DNA of 64,000 nucleotides from NCBI GenBank assembly GCA_964484195.1, contig CAZAER010000016.1:1-64000 (forward strand), in the 5' to 3' direction. Position 1 is the first letter of the stretch. Each line of letters starts with the position of its first letter. The notes below the pieces were generated by a model that was given only the letters and a program-made list of their open reading frames with translations, ran no database searches and was not told the DNA's origin. Shown here piece by piece: positions 16,772-24,849 of this stretch. The stretch is from JALHOP01 sp964484195 (GTDB taxonomy: Bacteria; Myxococcota; XYA12-FULL-58-9; JALHOP01). The position numbers were made by a program, and so were the translations under genes.

Positions 16772-17764
16772 TCAGATCCAACCGTTCTCGCGATACCAGA
16801 CCGCCGTCTCACGGAAGCGTTCGTCCAGCGGCTTCGCCACCGAGAAGCCGAGCTCTCGCACCCGCGCCGAGCTACAGAACCAGTTGCCGGCCGTGCCCTC
16901 ACGCGCCTTGTCGAGGTTCACCACGAAAGGCTTGCGACGGATCATGCCGATGAGCTCACCGATGTACGCCGCGATGAAGGTGACCAGGTCGGGGACGCGA
17001 ATGGTGCGGGCGCGCTTGCCGAAGCCCGCGGCTGCCGCTTCGCCGAGCTGGCGCCACAAGAACGGCCCGTCGTCGGCGATGTAATAAATGCCGCGGCCCG
17101 AATCCTCCGTGCTCAACGTCGCGCCGCGCTCACCGACGAGCGCGAGCCCGATAGCTAGGTCGTGGACGTGCACGACGGAGAACCGGCGCGCCGCGAAACC
17201 CGCTTGCACGACGAGCCCGCCCGCGGCCATCTTGAACAGCTCGAAGACATCGCGGTCACGCGGTCCGTAAACGATCGGCGGACGAACGATGGTGACCGGC
17301 ACTTTCGCGGCGTACTCGCGCACCTTCTCTTCGGCCATCGCCTTGCTGGTCCCGTAGCGGCTGACCGGCTTGCAAGCGTCGCCTTCCTCGAGCGGCCGAT
17401 CGGCGCGGCACGGTCCAGCGGCGGCGATCGACGAGACGAAGACGACCTTGGGGGGCTCGCGCATCTCCGCCGCAGCGGACATGACGTTGACAGTGCCGTC
17501 CAAGTTGACGCGCGCGAACTCAGCCAGCGAGCGCGCCTTGGTAATGCCGGCGACGTGATACACGACGTCGACATCCGCCATCGCGGACGGCAAGCTCGCC
17601 GCGTCGGTGACATCGCCGTAAGCGAGCTCGACCCGTGCCTTCGGAAGATGCGTGAGGTCGCTGGTCTTGCGCACCAAGGCGCGCACGCTGTGACCACGCG
17701 CGAGCAGGGCTTCGACCAGATGGGCACCGACGAAACCGTTGGCGCCGGTGACGAGCGCCCTCAC
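16772..17764 (-). CDS. Extended SDR (NAD-dependent epimerase/dehydratase), candidate ceramide reductase
   Basis: 330 residues. N-terminal TGANGFVGAHL (6-16) binds NAD(P); the catalytic set is Ser111/Ser112 and Tyr137-x3-Lys141 (RYGTSK). A hydrophobic stretch near 235-255 (VTFIAAYIGELIGMI) may touch the membrane. The GTG start overlaps the preceding acyltransferase stop as GTGA, so the two are translated together. Known bacterial ceramide pathways use an SDR of this type (CerR) to reduce the 3-keto group. Because of the neighbours I favour that role, but sequence alone fits many epimerases or steroid-type dehydrogenases. Confidence 0.8.
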   Translation of the reverse strand: MRALVTGANGFVGAHLVEALLARGHSVRALVRKTSDLTHLPKARVELAYGDVTDAASLPSAMADVDVVYHVAGITKARSLAEFARVNLDGTVNVMSAAAEMREPPKVVFVSSIAAAGPCRADRPLEEGDACKPVSRYGTSKAMAEEKVREYAAKVPVTIVRPPIVYGPRDRDVFELFKMAAGGLVVQAGFAARRFSVVHVHDLAIGLALVGERGATLSTEDSGRGIYYIADDGPFLWRQLGEAAAAGFGKRARTIRVPDLVTFIAAYIGELIGMIRRKPFVVNLDKAREGTAGNWFCSSARVRELGFSVAKPLDERFRETAVWYRENGWI

Positions 17765-18876
17765 GATAGCGACTTCTCGTACATGCGGTAGGTCTTCGAC
17801 TTCTTACCGCCCATGCTTTCGATGGCACGGTTCACGAGGTCGTTGTTGTCGAGCGTCCAACCGATCTCGCCGCGGCGGAAGCCGAGCTTGCCGGCAATCT
17901 CGAGCGTGTCCTTGTAGAGGATCGCGTCGATACCGCGCTTGCGATACTTGGGGCGCATGCCGAGGAGCACGAGGCGCGCTCGGTCGCACTTCTTCAAGTG
18001 CATGAGCATCTTCGGCAAGCCGAACGGCAAGAGGCGTCCGTTGGCCTTGGCGATGGCCGGGTTCACGTCGGGGATGGTGAACGAAAAACCGGCGACCTCG
18101 CCTTTCACTTCGGCGATGAGCACGAGCTCGGGCTTGACGATCTGCTTCATTTCTTTCGCCAGCCGGTCGAACTCGGCGCGCGACATCGGCACGAAGCCCC
18201 AGTTCTTCTCCCAAGCTTCGTTGTAGATCTGGAACGCGAGGTCGACCTCTTCGTCCCATTTCTTCATGTTGGCGCTGCGCACCACGATGCCTTCGCGCTC
18301 GCGGATCTTCTCGGCGATGCGGCCAATCTTCTCGGGCACGGACGCATGAGCGGACAGCTCCCAAGCCCAGAGATCGCGCGACTTGGCGTAGCCCGCGTCC
18401 TCGACGAGCTTCTCGTAGTAGATGGGGTTGTACGTCATCATGATCGCCGGCATGTCGTCGTAACCGTCGACCAGCAAGCCGCACTCGTGGTTCGTCGAGA
18501 AATTCACCGGGCCCCAGACCGCTGTGAGCCCGCGTTCCTTGCCCCACTGCTCGACCGCCGCGAACAACGCGCGCGACACCTGCACGTCGTTGACGGTCTC
18601 GAACATCCCGAACCCTACGTGCTGCACGCTGTGGAAGTCGTTGTACTTCTTGTCGTGCACGGCGCTGATGCGGCCGACGACCTTGCCATCACGCTTGGCG
18701 AGGAAGTGCGCTACCTCGGCGTATTCGAAGAAGGGGTTCTTCTTCTCGTCGAGGAACTCTTTGCGCTCGATGAGCAGCGGCGGCGCCCAGCGATTGTCGC
18801 CGGTGTAGATGCTCCAAGGGAACTTGATGAACGCGTCGCGGTCGGCTTTGCCACTGACCGAGGTGATCTCAACCAT
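17761..18876 (-). CDS. GNAT-superfamily acyltransferase, candidate bacterial ceramide synthase
   Basis: 371 residues, cytoplasmic, no signal peptide. It resembles acyl-CoA N-acyltransferase proteins. The C-terminal half has strand-helix patterns with LVLIAEVKGEVAGFSFTIPD and an acetyl-CoA-site-like LLGMRPKYRKRGIDAILY (the RxxGxx turn). The N-terminal half has FPWSIYTGDNRWAPPL. Start: ATG 18876 with GGAG 9 bases before. Bacterial ceramide synthases (bCerS) belong to this superfamily and acylate the sphingoid base. The tight coupling to an SDR and the nearby serine palmitoyltransferase make that role likely, though not proven. Other N-acyltransferase roles are possible. Confidence 0.78.
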   Translation of the reverse strand: MVEITSVSGKADRDAFIKFPWSIYTGDNRWAPPLLIERKEFLDEKKNPFFEYAEVAHFLAKRDGKVVGRISAVHDKKYNDFHSVQHVGFGMFETVNDVQVSRALFAAVEQWGKERGLTAVWGPVNFSTNHECGLLVDGYDDMPAIMMTYNPIYYEKLVEDAGYAKSRDLWAWELSAHASVPEKIGRIAEKIREREGIVVRSANMKKWDEEVDLAFQIYNEAWEKNWGFVPMSRAEFDRLAKEMKQIVKPELVLIAEVKGEVAGFSFTIPDVNPAIAKANGRLLPFGLPKMLMHLKKCDRARLVLLGMRPKYRKRGIDAILYKDTLEIAGKLGFRRGEIGWTLDNNDLVNRAIESMGGKKSKTYRMYEKSLS

Positions 18877-18930
18877 CGCAGTCGCTCCTCGCGCGCGGTT
18901 GCACCGCACTGGCGCACGAAAAGCAAGGGT

Positions 18931-19758
18931 TCAGGGGCCGCGCTTGGCAGTCGTGTAGAGCACCGTGAAGAGCGTCTGCAGATCGTCGTCCTGGGTCGTG
19001 AAGCCGCGGAACCGGGTCCCGGAGAAGAGGCGCTCGAGCAGGATGGGGGCCAGCGCCTTCTGGTCTTCGGGGTCGAGCGCGTTGAAGTCACGAAGCACCG
19101 TGCTGGGAATGACGATCGACCAACCGTTCGTTGGGATGGCGTCGAGGAGGCTTGCGACCCTCTCCACGCGCTTCTCGGCCTCCGGCGTGAGGGCGACGTT
19201 GGTGGCGGCGACGTCCTCGAGCTTCTTCCGCAGCTCGGGCGCTTCGATCTTCCAGATCTCGAGCCGTCGTACCCATCGCTGCGCGAGGCGCGCCAGCAGC
19301 GCCTTGGTCGATGAGCCCCCCTCGGCGTGCTCCATGGCCAGGAGCTTGGCCGCGGTCGGCTTCACGGGAAAGAACGTGTAGAGACGGTCGGCGCGCTCGA
19401 GCCCGTCGAGCGTGATGGGCAGTGTCATGATGCCCACGAGCGCAGCGGCGGCTCCGGCGCCGATATCCCACGTACCGAGCGCCACGGCGGCACCCACCGC
19501 CCCCGGGAAAGCGAAGATCCAGCGACGGAGAAAGCCGGCGAGCAACCCGGGTGCTCCCGGTTGTGCGCCCTGTCCGCGCGTGACGTGATGCAAAGCGTCT
19601 TCGACCTTGAGGCCGACATCGAAAAGCGTCGTCGCCGCCGGCAAAGGCGAAATGACGGCGAGCGGTTGGCTCTCGGGGATCGGCTGGATGAGCGGCGCCA
19701 TCAGCGGAGGCTTCACCTCGACGCGAGCGCCAACAATCGGTCCGGTCACAGCAGGCAT
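18931..19758 (-). CDS. Membrane-associated protein, tandem paralogue A (unknown)
   Basis: 275 residues; no known family recognised. It aligns along its length with the next upstream gene: shared LFDVxLxVxDxLHHxTRGQG near residue 45, a hydrophobic hairpin (~75-118) ending in LVGIxTLPxTLD, and DFNALxPEDxxAxAPILxER near 230. The order is a Pro-rich N-terminus, a membrane hairpin, then a helical cytoplasmic domain. It sits between serine palmitoyltransferase and the GNAT acyltransferase, 55 bases upstream of the latter. A role in sphingolipid synthesis or transport is inferred only from position. Confidence 0.72.
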   Translation of the reverse strand: MPAVTGPIVGARVEVKPPLMAPLIQPIPESQPLAVISPLPAATTLFDVGLKVEDALHHVTRGQGAQPGAPGLLAGFLRRWIFAFPGAVGAAVALGTWDIGAGAAAALVGIMTLPITLDGLERADRLYTFFPVKPTAAKLLAMEHAEGGSSTKALLARLAQRWVRRLEIWKIEAPELRKKLEDVAATNVALTPEAEKRVERVASLLDAIPTNGWSIVIPSTVLRDFNALDPEDQKALAPILLERLFSGTRFRGFTTQDDDLQTLFTVLYTTAKRGP

Positions 19759-19792
19759 TGCAAGGTTATCGCGAACGCAGGGCTATTCGTTC

Positions 19793-20599
19793 TCAGCCAC
19801 CGTAGCGACAAGCAGCGTCGAGTGCCTCGAGCAGAGCCTTGGTCTGCACGGTCTCGGGGGCAAAACCGCGCGGCTCGCCTTTGTGAAAGAAGCGCTCGCG
19901 CAAGATGGGCGCGATGGCCCTCCGGTCTTCGGGGCTGAGCGCGTTGAAGTCCTCGAGGACCGCATAGCCGCTGTAGCGCCACATACGGTCCCCCATGGGT
20001 ATGGCGTCGATGAGCCTGAAGATGGGGTCGACCCGCTTCACGACCTCTGTGTCTTGGCTCACCGGCGTCGCCGCAACCTGCGCGAGCTTGCGCTCGAGCT
20101 CCGGGGCCTGGATCCGCTGGCCCTCGAGCTTCCGCAGCCATGACTTCGCAAGGCGTTTCAAGAGGAGCTTGGCCGCGGCGCTGCCCTCAGCGAACTCCAC
20201 GCCCAAGGCCCTCGTGGCCGCGGGTTTCTCGGGAAGCGAGCGATAAAGCCGGCGGTCCACTGCGTTCAAGCCATCGGTCACGTGGTCCAGCGTGAATGGC
20301 AGCGTGAAGATGCCGACGAGCGTGCTCACCGCTCCAGCACCGATGGAACCAGAGGCGAGCGCCACCGAAGCGCCCACCGCCAGCGGAAACGTCAGCACCC
20401 AGCGGCCGCACAGGTCCGCAAGACGCCCCGCGACACCAGGCTTCGGGCCCTGGCCGCGTGTCGCGTGATGCAAGACGTCGTCGACCATGAGCGCGACGTC
20501 GAAGAGGGGCTTGCTCGAAGGTGCCTGGGCTACGACCACCGGCAGCGCGTTGAGCGGAACCTGTATCGGTAATGTCGAGGTCGTGCCTACAGCGAGCAT
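19793..20599 (-). CDS. Membrane-associated protein, tandem paralogue B (unknown)
   Basis: 268 residues, tandem copy of the downstream gene with diverged sequence. It keeps LFDVALMVDDVLHHATRGQG, the hydrophobic hairpin (about 70-112, containing IGAGAVSTLVGIFTLPFTLD) and DFNALSPEDRRAIAPILRER. A strong ribosome site AAGGAGG lies 4-5 bases before ATG 20599. The gap to paralogue A is 34 bases and to the upstream serine palmitoyltransferase 76 bases. Function unknown. The duplication and retention inside the lipid cluster suggest a paired or heteromeric role. Confidence 0.74.
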   Translation of the reverse strand: MLAVGTTSTLPIQVPLNALPVVVAQAPSSKPLFDVALMVDDVLHHATRGQGPKPGVAGRLADLCGRWVLTFPLAVGASVALASGSIGAGAVSTLVGIFTLPFTLDHVTDGLNAVDRRLYRSLPEKPAATRALGVEFAEGSAAAKLLLKRLAKSWLRKLEGQRIQAPELERKLAQVAATPVSQDTEVVKRVDPIFRLIDAIPMGDRMWRYSGYAVLEDFNALSPEDRRAIAPILRERFFHKGEPRGFAPETVQTKALLEALDAACRYGG

Positions 20600-20675
20600 C
20601 GCCTCCTTATCGTCGGCGACGCGCTGTCGTCCGCGATTGCCGCGGGCCGACGTGGCACTCGGCTGCGTGCGTCAC

Positions 20676-21911
20676 TCAGCCCGCGAGACGGCCCTGGATC
20701 ACCTGGCTGGTCTGCTTGCCCTTGTCGGCGCCGATGATGCCGAACTTGCGGCCGATGACATCGAACGTCTCGAGGACGCGATCGAGCTGCTCGGTCGTGT
20801 GCGTCGCCATGAACGACGTACGGATGAGCTGCTGACCGGGTGCAACCGCCGGGCTGATGACCGGGTTCGTGAACACACCCGCGTCGAGCAACGCGCGCCA
20901 GAACGAGAAGGTCTTCAAGTCGTCGCCGATGACGACCGGAACCACCGGCGTGTTCGAGTGCAGCGTGTCGAAGCCGAGCGCCTTGAAGCCCTTGCGCACG
21001 TGGTCCGCGTTAGCGAACAGCTTGGCGCGACGCTCCGGCTCGGCTTGGACGATCTCGAGCGACTTCAAGCAAGCACCGCACGCGCCTGGCGTCATGCTCG
21101 CCTGGAAGATCATCGAGCGCGCCTTGTGCTTGATGAACTCGATCACCTTGGCGGGACCCGCGATGACACCACCGAGCGAAGCGAAAGCCTTGCTGAAGGT
21201 GCCCATGATGATGTCGCAGTCGGCTTCGACGCCGAAATGCTCGGCGGTGCCGCGGCCGTCTTTGCCGAAGACGCCCATGCCGTGCGCTTCGTCGACCATG
21301 AGGCGGAAGTTGTACTTACGCTTGAGCTCGGCGTACTTGTCGAGCGGCGCGACATCGCCTTCCATGCTGAAGACGCCGTCGACGACGACCATCTTGGCGG
21401 CGTCGGCCGGGGCTTCACGCAGCAAGAGCTCGAGATGCTCGGGCGTGTTGTGACGGAAGCGCTTCATGTCGGCGGCGCCGAGGCGCACGCCATCGACGAT
21501 CGAGCCGTGATCGCCCTTGTCCATGTAGACGATGTCGCCCTTGCCCAAGAGCGACGAGAGCGTGCCGAGGTTCGCGGTGTAACCCGTCGAGAACACCGCC
21601 GCGGCGTCGCGCTTCAAGAAGGCGGCGAACTTCTCTTCGAGCTCGGCGTGGAGCGAGAGAGTACCGTTGAGCAGACGCGAGCCCGAGCAGGTCGAGCCGA
21701 ACTTCTTGGTGGCCGCGATAGCGGCTTCTTTGACGCGCGGGTCGCTCGACAGGCCCATGTAGTTGTTCGAGCCAGCCATGATGACGCGCTTGCCGTCGAT
21801 GACGACCTCGGTGCCGAAGGTCTCGTCGATGACGGAGAAATACGGATAGATGTTGTGCGAGCGCGCGAGTGGCGGATCGTTATAGGCGTGGCACTTGTCG
21901 AAGATATCCAT
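20676..21911 (-). CDS. spt: Serine palmitoyltransferase (PLP alpha-oxoamine synthase)
   Basis: Condenses serine with a fatty acyl-CoA (or acyl-ACP) to 3-ketosphinganine, the first step of sphingolipid synthesis. It has 411 residues. The PLP lysine is Lys241 in GTFSKAFASLGG, with DEAHG at 207-211 and His135 stacking the cofactor. YPYF (22-25) and AGSNNYMGL (46-54) are features of bacterial SPTs that help separate them from BioF and KBL. Start: ATG 21911 with AGGA upstream; a TTG at 21950 would overlap the hydroxylase gene. The adjacent hydroxylase, acyltransferase and SDR support SPT over BioF, KBL or HemA. Confidence 0.88.
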   Translation of the reverse strand: MDIFDKCHAYNDPPLARSHNIYPYFSVIDETFGTEVVIDGKRVIMAGSNNYMGLSSDPRVKEAAIAATKKFGSTCSGSRLLNGTLSLHAELEEKFAAFLKRDAAAVFSTGYTANLGTLSSLLGKGDIVYMDKGDHGSIVDGVRLGAADMKRFRHNTPEHLELLLREAPADAAKMVVVDGVFSMEGDVAPLDKYAELKRKYNFRLMVDEAHGMGVFGKDGRGTAEHFGVEADCDIIMGTFSKAFASLGGVIAGPAKVIEFIKHKARSMIFQASMTPGACGACLKSLEIVQAEPERRAKLFANADHVRKGFKALGFDTLHSNTPVVPVVIGDDLKTFSFWRALLDAGVFTNPVISPAVAPGQQLIRTSFMATHTTEQLDRVLETFDVIGRKFGIIGADKGKQTSQVIQGRLAG

Positions 21912-21933
21912 CGTTACATCCTGCGCGTCGCGC

Positions 21934-22575
21934 TCAAGCGACTGACTCAAAAGCCCGGCGGCGCTCCCCGCGCTCCGATTCCTTCACATACGTACCGAAG
22001 ACGTAGTCCCACAGCGGGGAGCTGACGCCGTACCACCGATCACCAAACGCGAAGTGATGCTGCAAGTGACGCTTGCGCAGGCCCTTGCCGATCCACGACG
22101 TCGGCCGCGCGAAGTGCGTGTAGTAGTGGACGTAGTCGTAGCCGAGATAACCGACGATGAAGCCCGAGAAGAGCGGCATCATCAGGGGCGCGCCCGGCCA
22201 AGCGTAGAAGAGGCCGAGGAAAATGAAGAAGAGCGGCACCGACATGAGCGGCGGCGCCACCAAGCGGTCCCACTCCTGCACGTCGTGATGCAGGCGATGC
22301 ACCGGGTACCAGATCTTCTGGAGCGCGGGGTTCTTGAACTCGAAGTGGAAGACCCAGCGATGCAGGATGTACTCGCAGAAGGTCCAGAGAACGAAGCCAG
22401 AGAGCCAGAGGCTCACGGACAAGATGGTCGACAGGCCCTGGCCCAGGCCGAGATAGAAGAGGTATGCCGACATCGGCACCCACATGATCGCCGGCACCAC
22501 GGGATGGCAGCGGCTCAGGCGCTCGAGCAACGGACTCGAGAAAGCCTGCTTACTTACAGCGTGGGGGTCTTGCAT
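21934..22575 (-). CDS. Fatty acid 2-hydroxylase-like di-iron membrane enzyme (FA2H/Scs7 type)
   Basis: 213 residues from ATG 22575 (a TTG at 22620 is also in frame). Fatty-acid-hydroxylase superfamily with all His boxes: H72-x4-H77 (HRWVFH), H93-x2-HH97 (HRLHH), H150-x3-H154 (HYYTH) and H170-x2-HH174 (HLQHH). About four membrane spans. EYILHRWVFHFEF, LVAPPL and GYLGYDYVHYY match the eukaryotic FA2H/Scs7 ceramide hydroxylases more than sterol desaturases. Likely it 2-hydroxylates the acyl chain of ceramide; 2-hydroxy fatty acids and sphingolipids are known from myxobacteria. It lies 22 bases upstream of spt. Confidence 0.86.
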   Translation of the reverse strand: MQDPHAVSKQAFSSPLLERLSRCHPVVPAIMWVPMSAYLFYLGLGQGLSTILSVSLWLSGFVLWTFCEYILHRWVFHFEFKNPALQKIWYPVHRLHHDVQEWDRLVAPPLMSVPLFFIFLGLFYAWPGAPLMMPLFSGFIVGYLGYDYVHYYTHFARPTSWIGKGLRKRHLQHHFAFGDRWYGVSSPLWDYVFGTYVKESERGERRRAFESVA

Positions 22576-22622
22576 CGCGTTTGGCCCCGGCAGTTGCCAG
22601 GAATCCTTTCGAACTGTCAACG

Positions 22623-23384
22623 CTAGACGGCCTTGGACGGATCACGCCTGAGGCAAAATAGCGTCAAAACCACGATTGCCAGGGCTAAAAGGGCGAGACC
22701 CGGCGCTTCCATCATCGTCTGAGCGCGGCCGATGGTGACGGCAAAATGCGCCATCGCCATGAAGCCCAAGGTAACTCCTAAGGTCATCATGACGATCCAA
22801 CCGCCGAATCGACTCACTGCCTGCAACCCTTTGTTTTCGCGGCGGGAAAACACGAAGTAGACCAAGCCGGCGACGACGCTCGCGAAGATCAGCAGCTGGT
22901 TCAGGTAGGGACCGAAGCTGCAAGCGAGGTTGGTCAGGCCGTTGGCGGGCTGGGACTCGAGCAAACAGACGGTTCGCTCGTGTGCCAGGCTGTCCGTGAT
23001 CAGCAACGACGCGGCGCTCGCACCGACCTGCGGCGTAAGCACCGTGCGCACGAAGCCCGCAGCGGCCATGCCCGCGAGTGACCCCACCGCCACGGCGATG
23101 GGGACGCGGCCCAACCAGGCAAGCGGCGGGACCAGGCGCGCGAGCATCGTGGCGAGGACCAGGAGCACGAGCAGGGTCGCGACCCAAGCGGCGCCGGTCG
23201 CCGGCCCGGCGGCGAGGCGATCCCAGAGACGCGGCAAGAGCACCTGGCGAACCTCGAAGACGGCGAACAGGCCGAGAGCGACGCCGACGAAGATGCTCTC
23301 GGCCATCCGATAGAGCGGATTGTCGCGCCAGACGTACGACAGCACCGCGAAGGTGAGCAGCAAGGCGATGAGCTGACCGATCAC
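22623..23384 (-). CDS. Polytopic membrane protein of unknown five-gene operon
   Basis: 253 residues with about eight hydrophobic spans over its whole length. The N-terminus (MIGQLIALLLTFAVLSYVW, then NPLYRMAESIFVG) is distinctive. From memory, similar proteins with an NPxYRxAExxFVG start occur in planctomycetes and other phyla without known function; I cannot verify this here. A central loop has two Cys (TVCLLES and NLACSFG) that could pair. The GTG start at 23384 overlaps the upstream gene's stop as GTGA. Last gene of the coupled operon; the hydroxylase gene begins 47 bases downstream. Confidence 0.78.
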   Translation of the reverse strand: MIGQLIALLLTFAVLSYVWRDNPLYRMAESIFVGVALGLFAVFEVRQVLLPRLWDRLAAGPATGAAWVATLLVLLVLATMLARLVPPLAWLGRVPIAVAVGSLAGMAAAGFVRTVLTPQVGASAASLLITDSLAHERTVCLLESQPANGLTNLACSFGPYLNQLLIFASVVAGLVYFVFSRRENKGLQAVSRFGGWIVMMTLGVTLGFMAMAHFAVTIGRAQTMMEAPGLALLALAIVVLTLFCLRRDPSKAV

Positions 23385-24223
23385 GGTGTCCCCTTCTTGC
23401 GGCCGCGCCACAGCGTGACCCCTTGTCCCGCGACGAAACAGAGGACGAGGGCCAAGTGCGTCCAACGTTGAGCGCGCATCTGCGTCGCGAGATCGCGCAG
23501 ATATGCGACCGTGCCTGGGTCCGCGTGGAGGCGCGGGTCGTTGGCGGCGATGTCCGCGAAAGCGGCCACGTCGCGAGCACCGGCCACCAAGCCGGCGAGT
23601 TGGCCGCTAGCCTCGAAAGCTGCGAGCTCGGGTCCTTCGCTGCTCGAGGTCGCGACCACGAGATCGTGGGTGAACCTGCCCTGGCCCTGCAGGAGCCAAT
23701 CGAACGCCGCCGATGTGCCGCTCGACGCCACGACGAACGACGACGCGTCGGAAAGGCGTGGGATCTCGCCTGCCAGCGGCAAATCGCCGAGAGCGGTGCC
23801 GGAATGGTCGCGACTGGTCATCCGCTGTAGCGGAATGCCGGTCAGGTGGACCGCGGTGCTCCGACCTTCGATGAAACCGAGGTTGATGGCGTCGCGGCCG
23901 TAGGTGGCTTTGCGGTCCGCCAGCGCCTCGCGAAGGTAGCGTTCGGCGAGCATCGCGCCGTGCGGCGACAGGCTGAGAGTCACCACCCGCGCCCCTCGCA
24001 TGAGCGCAATGTCCAGCGTGAGACGCACGAAGGGCGCGAGCTCGGGGACACTCGCGGGATCGAAGTCGATGGCGAGCACCAGCAAATCACCGGCGGTCAG
24101 CGACGCGAGCGTGGCGTGGGCTTTGCTCACCTGGGGCGCGATGCCGGCGCGCGGCGCAGGTCGCGTTGTCACCATGCCCGCTGCAACGGCGACGACGAGA
24201 GCAACGATGGCGAGCCAGCGCAT
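23381..24223 (-). CDS. Membrane-anchored protein of unknown five-gene operon
   Basis: 280 residues: an N-terminal span (MRWLAIVALVVAVAAGMV), a soluble domain of about 225 residues, and a C-terminal span (HLALVLCFVAGQGVTLW) with a basic end. The soluble domain alternates strands and helices (LLVLAIDFDPASVPEL, YGRDAINLGF). The frame is open far upstream, but that part is Arg-rich shadow of the neighbour. The ATG at 24223 overlaps the upstream stop as ATGA and begins a clean signal-anchor, so it is the start. Function unknown; probably part of a membrane complex with its neighbours. Confidence 0.78.
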   Translation of the reverse strand: MRWLAIVALVVAVAAGMVTTRPAPRAGIAPQVSKAHATLASLTAGDLLVLAIDFDPASVPELAPFVRLTLDIALMRGARVVTLSLSPHGAMLAERYLREALADRKATYGRDAINLGFIEGRSTAVHLTGIPLQRMTSRDHSGTALGDLPLAGEIPRLSDASSFVVASSGTSAAFDWLLQGQGRFTHDLVVATSSSEGPELAAFEASGQLAGLVAGARDVAAFADIAANDPRLHADPGTVAYLRDLATQMRAQRWTHLALVLCFVAGQGVTLWRGRKKGTP

Positions 24224-24849
24224 CACGAGCGGCGTTCTCCGAGGTAGTCGCGCTCGATGCCGAGCAGCAAGCGCATGAGCGTCGAGCAGGCGGCGATGGC
24301 GGCACCGATGAGGAGCACACGCTGGCCCGCGACGTTGGGCACGCGGGTGAGCCAGTCGGCTACCGGTGTGAGCAGCGTGCCGGCGGTCCCGCTGATCGGG
24401 GCGCGGCCGAGCATGACGATGGCGGCGGTGGCGATGAGCAACGCCGTCTCGGCGGAACGCGCCCGCATGCGGCGCAGCGCCGTGTCGACGAGCGCGAAGG
24501 CAACGAGCGCAAGCAAGCTGCTCTCGAGCGGCGCGTACACGTTGTCGAAGAGCCAAACGAAGCACGCACCGGCCGGCCCTTCGACGAGGCCGAGCGCGAA
24601 GGTCACCGCGAAGGCCACGAGCACGACGGTCGCGTTGACATGTCCGCTTTCGCGGCGCACGACCTTGCCGCCCTCTCGGACCAGCAAGCCCACGATGGCG
24701 GTGAGCGTGACCACCGCGATGATGGCGATGACCAGATCGGCCGCGAAGGTCTTGAGCCAACCGTCGCGCGCGACATCGACGACCGGCTCGAGCGTCCAAT
24801 AGGTCGCGGCGACCATGGCACAGATGATGGGGGCACCTGCCTTGGTCAC
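24223..24849 (-). CDS. Multi-span membrane protein of unknown five-gene operon
   Basis: 208 residues with five or six hydrophobic spans (around 8-22, 33-58, 72-98, 105-124, 133-150 and 170-190). Starts GTG (24849), overlapping the stop of the large upstream gene as GTGA. No known motif seen. A short basic C-terminus (YLGERRS) suggests a cytoplasmic end. Its overlap with genes on both sides argues for fixed stoichiometry with the large anchored protein and the anchored protein that follows. Confidence 0.78.
   Translation of the reverse strand: MTKAGAPIICAMVAATYWTLEPVVDVARDGWLKTFAADLVIAIIAVVTLTAIVGLLVREGGKVVRRESGHVNATVVLVAFAVTFALGLVEGPAGACFVWLFDNVYAPLESSLLALVAFALVDTALRRMRARSAETALLIATAAIVMLGRAPISGTAGTLLTPVADWLTRVPNVAGQRVLLIGAAIAACSTLMRLLLGIERDYLGERRS

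Noticed and set aside
14992..16953. 653-codon plus-strand frame
   Set aside because: Runs antisense through the hydrolase and unknown genes and the intergenic gap; Arg/His/Ala-rich, no domain.
20487..22025. 512-codon plus-strand frame over serine palmitoyltransferase
   Set aside because: Antisense shadow of spt.
23381..24799. Long version (472 codons) of the double-anchored membrane protein
   Set aside because: The first ~190 codons are Arg-rich shadow of the neighbouring gene; the ATG at 24223 is an ATGA overlap with a clean signal anchor.
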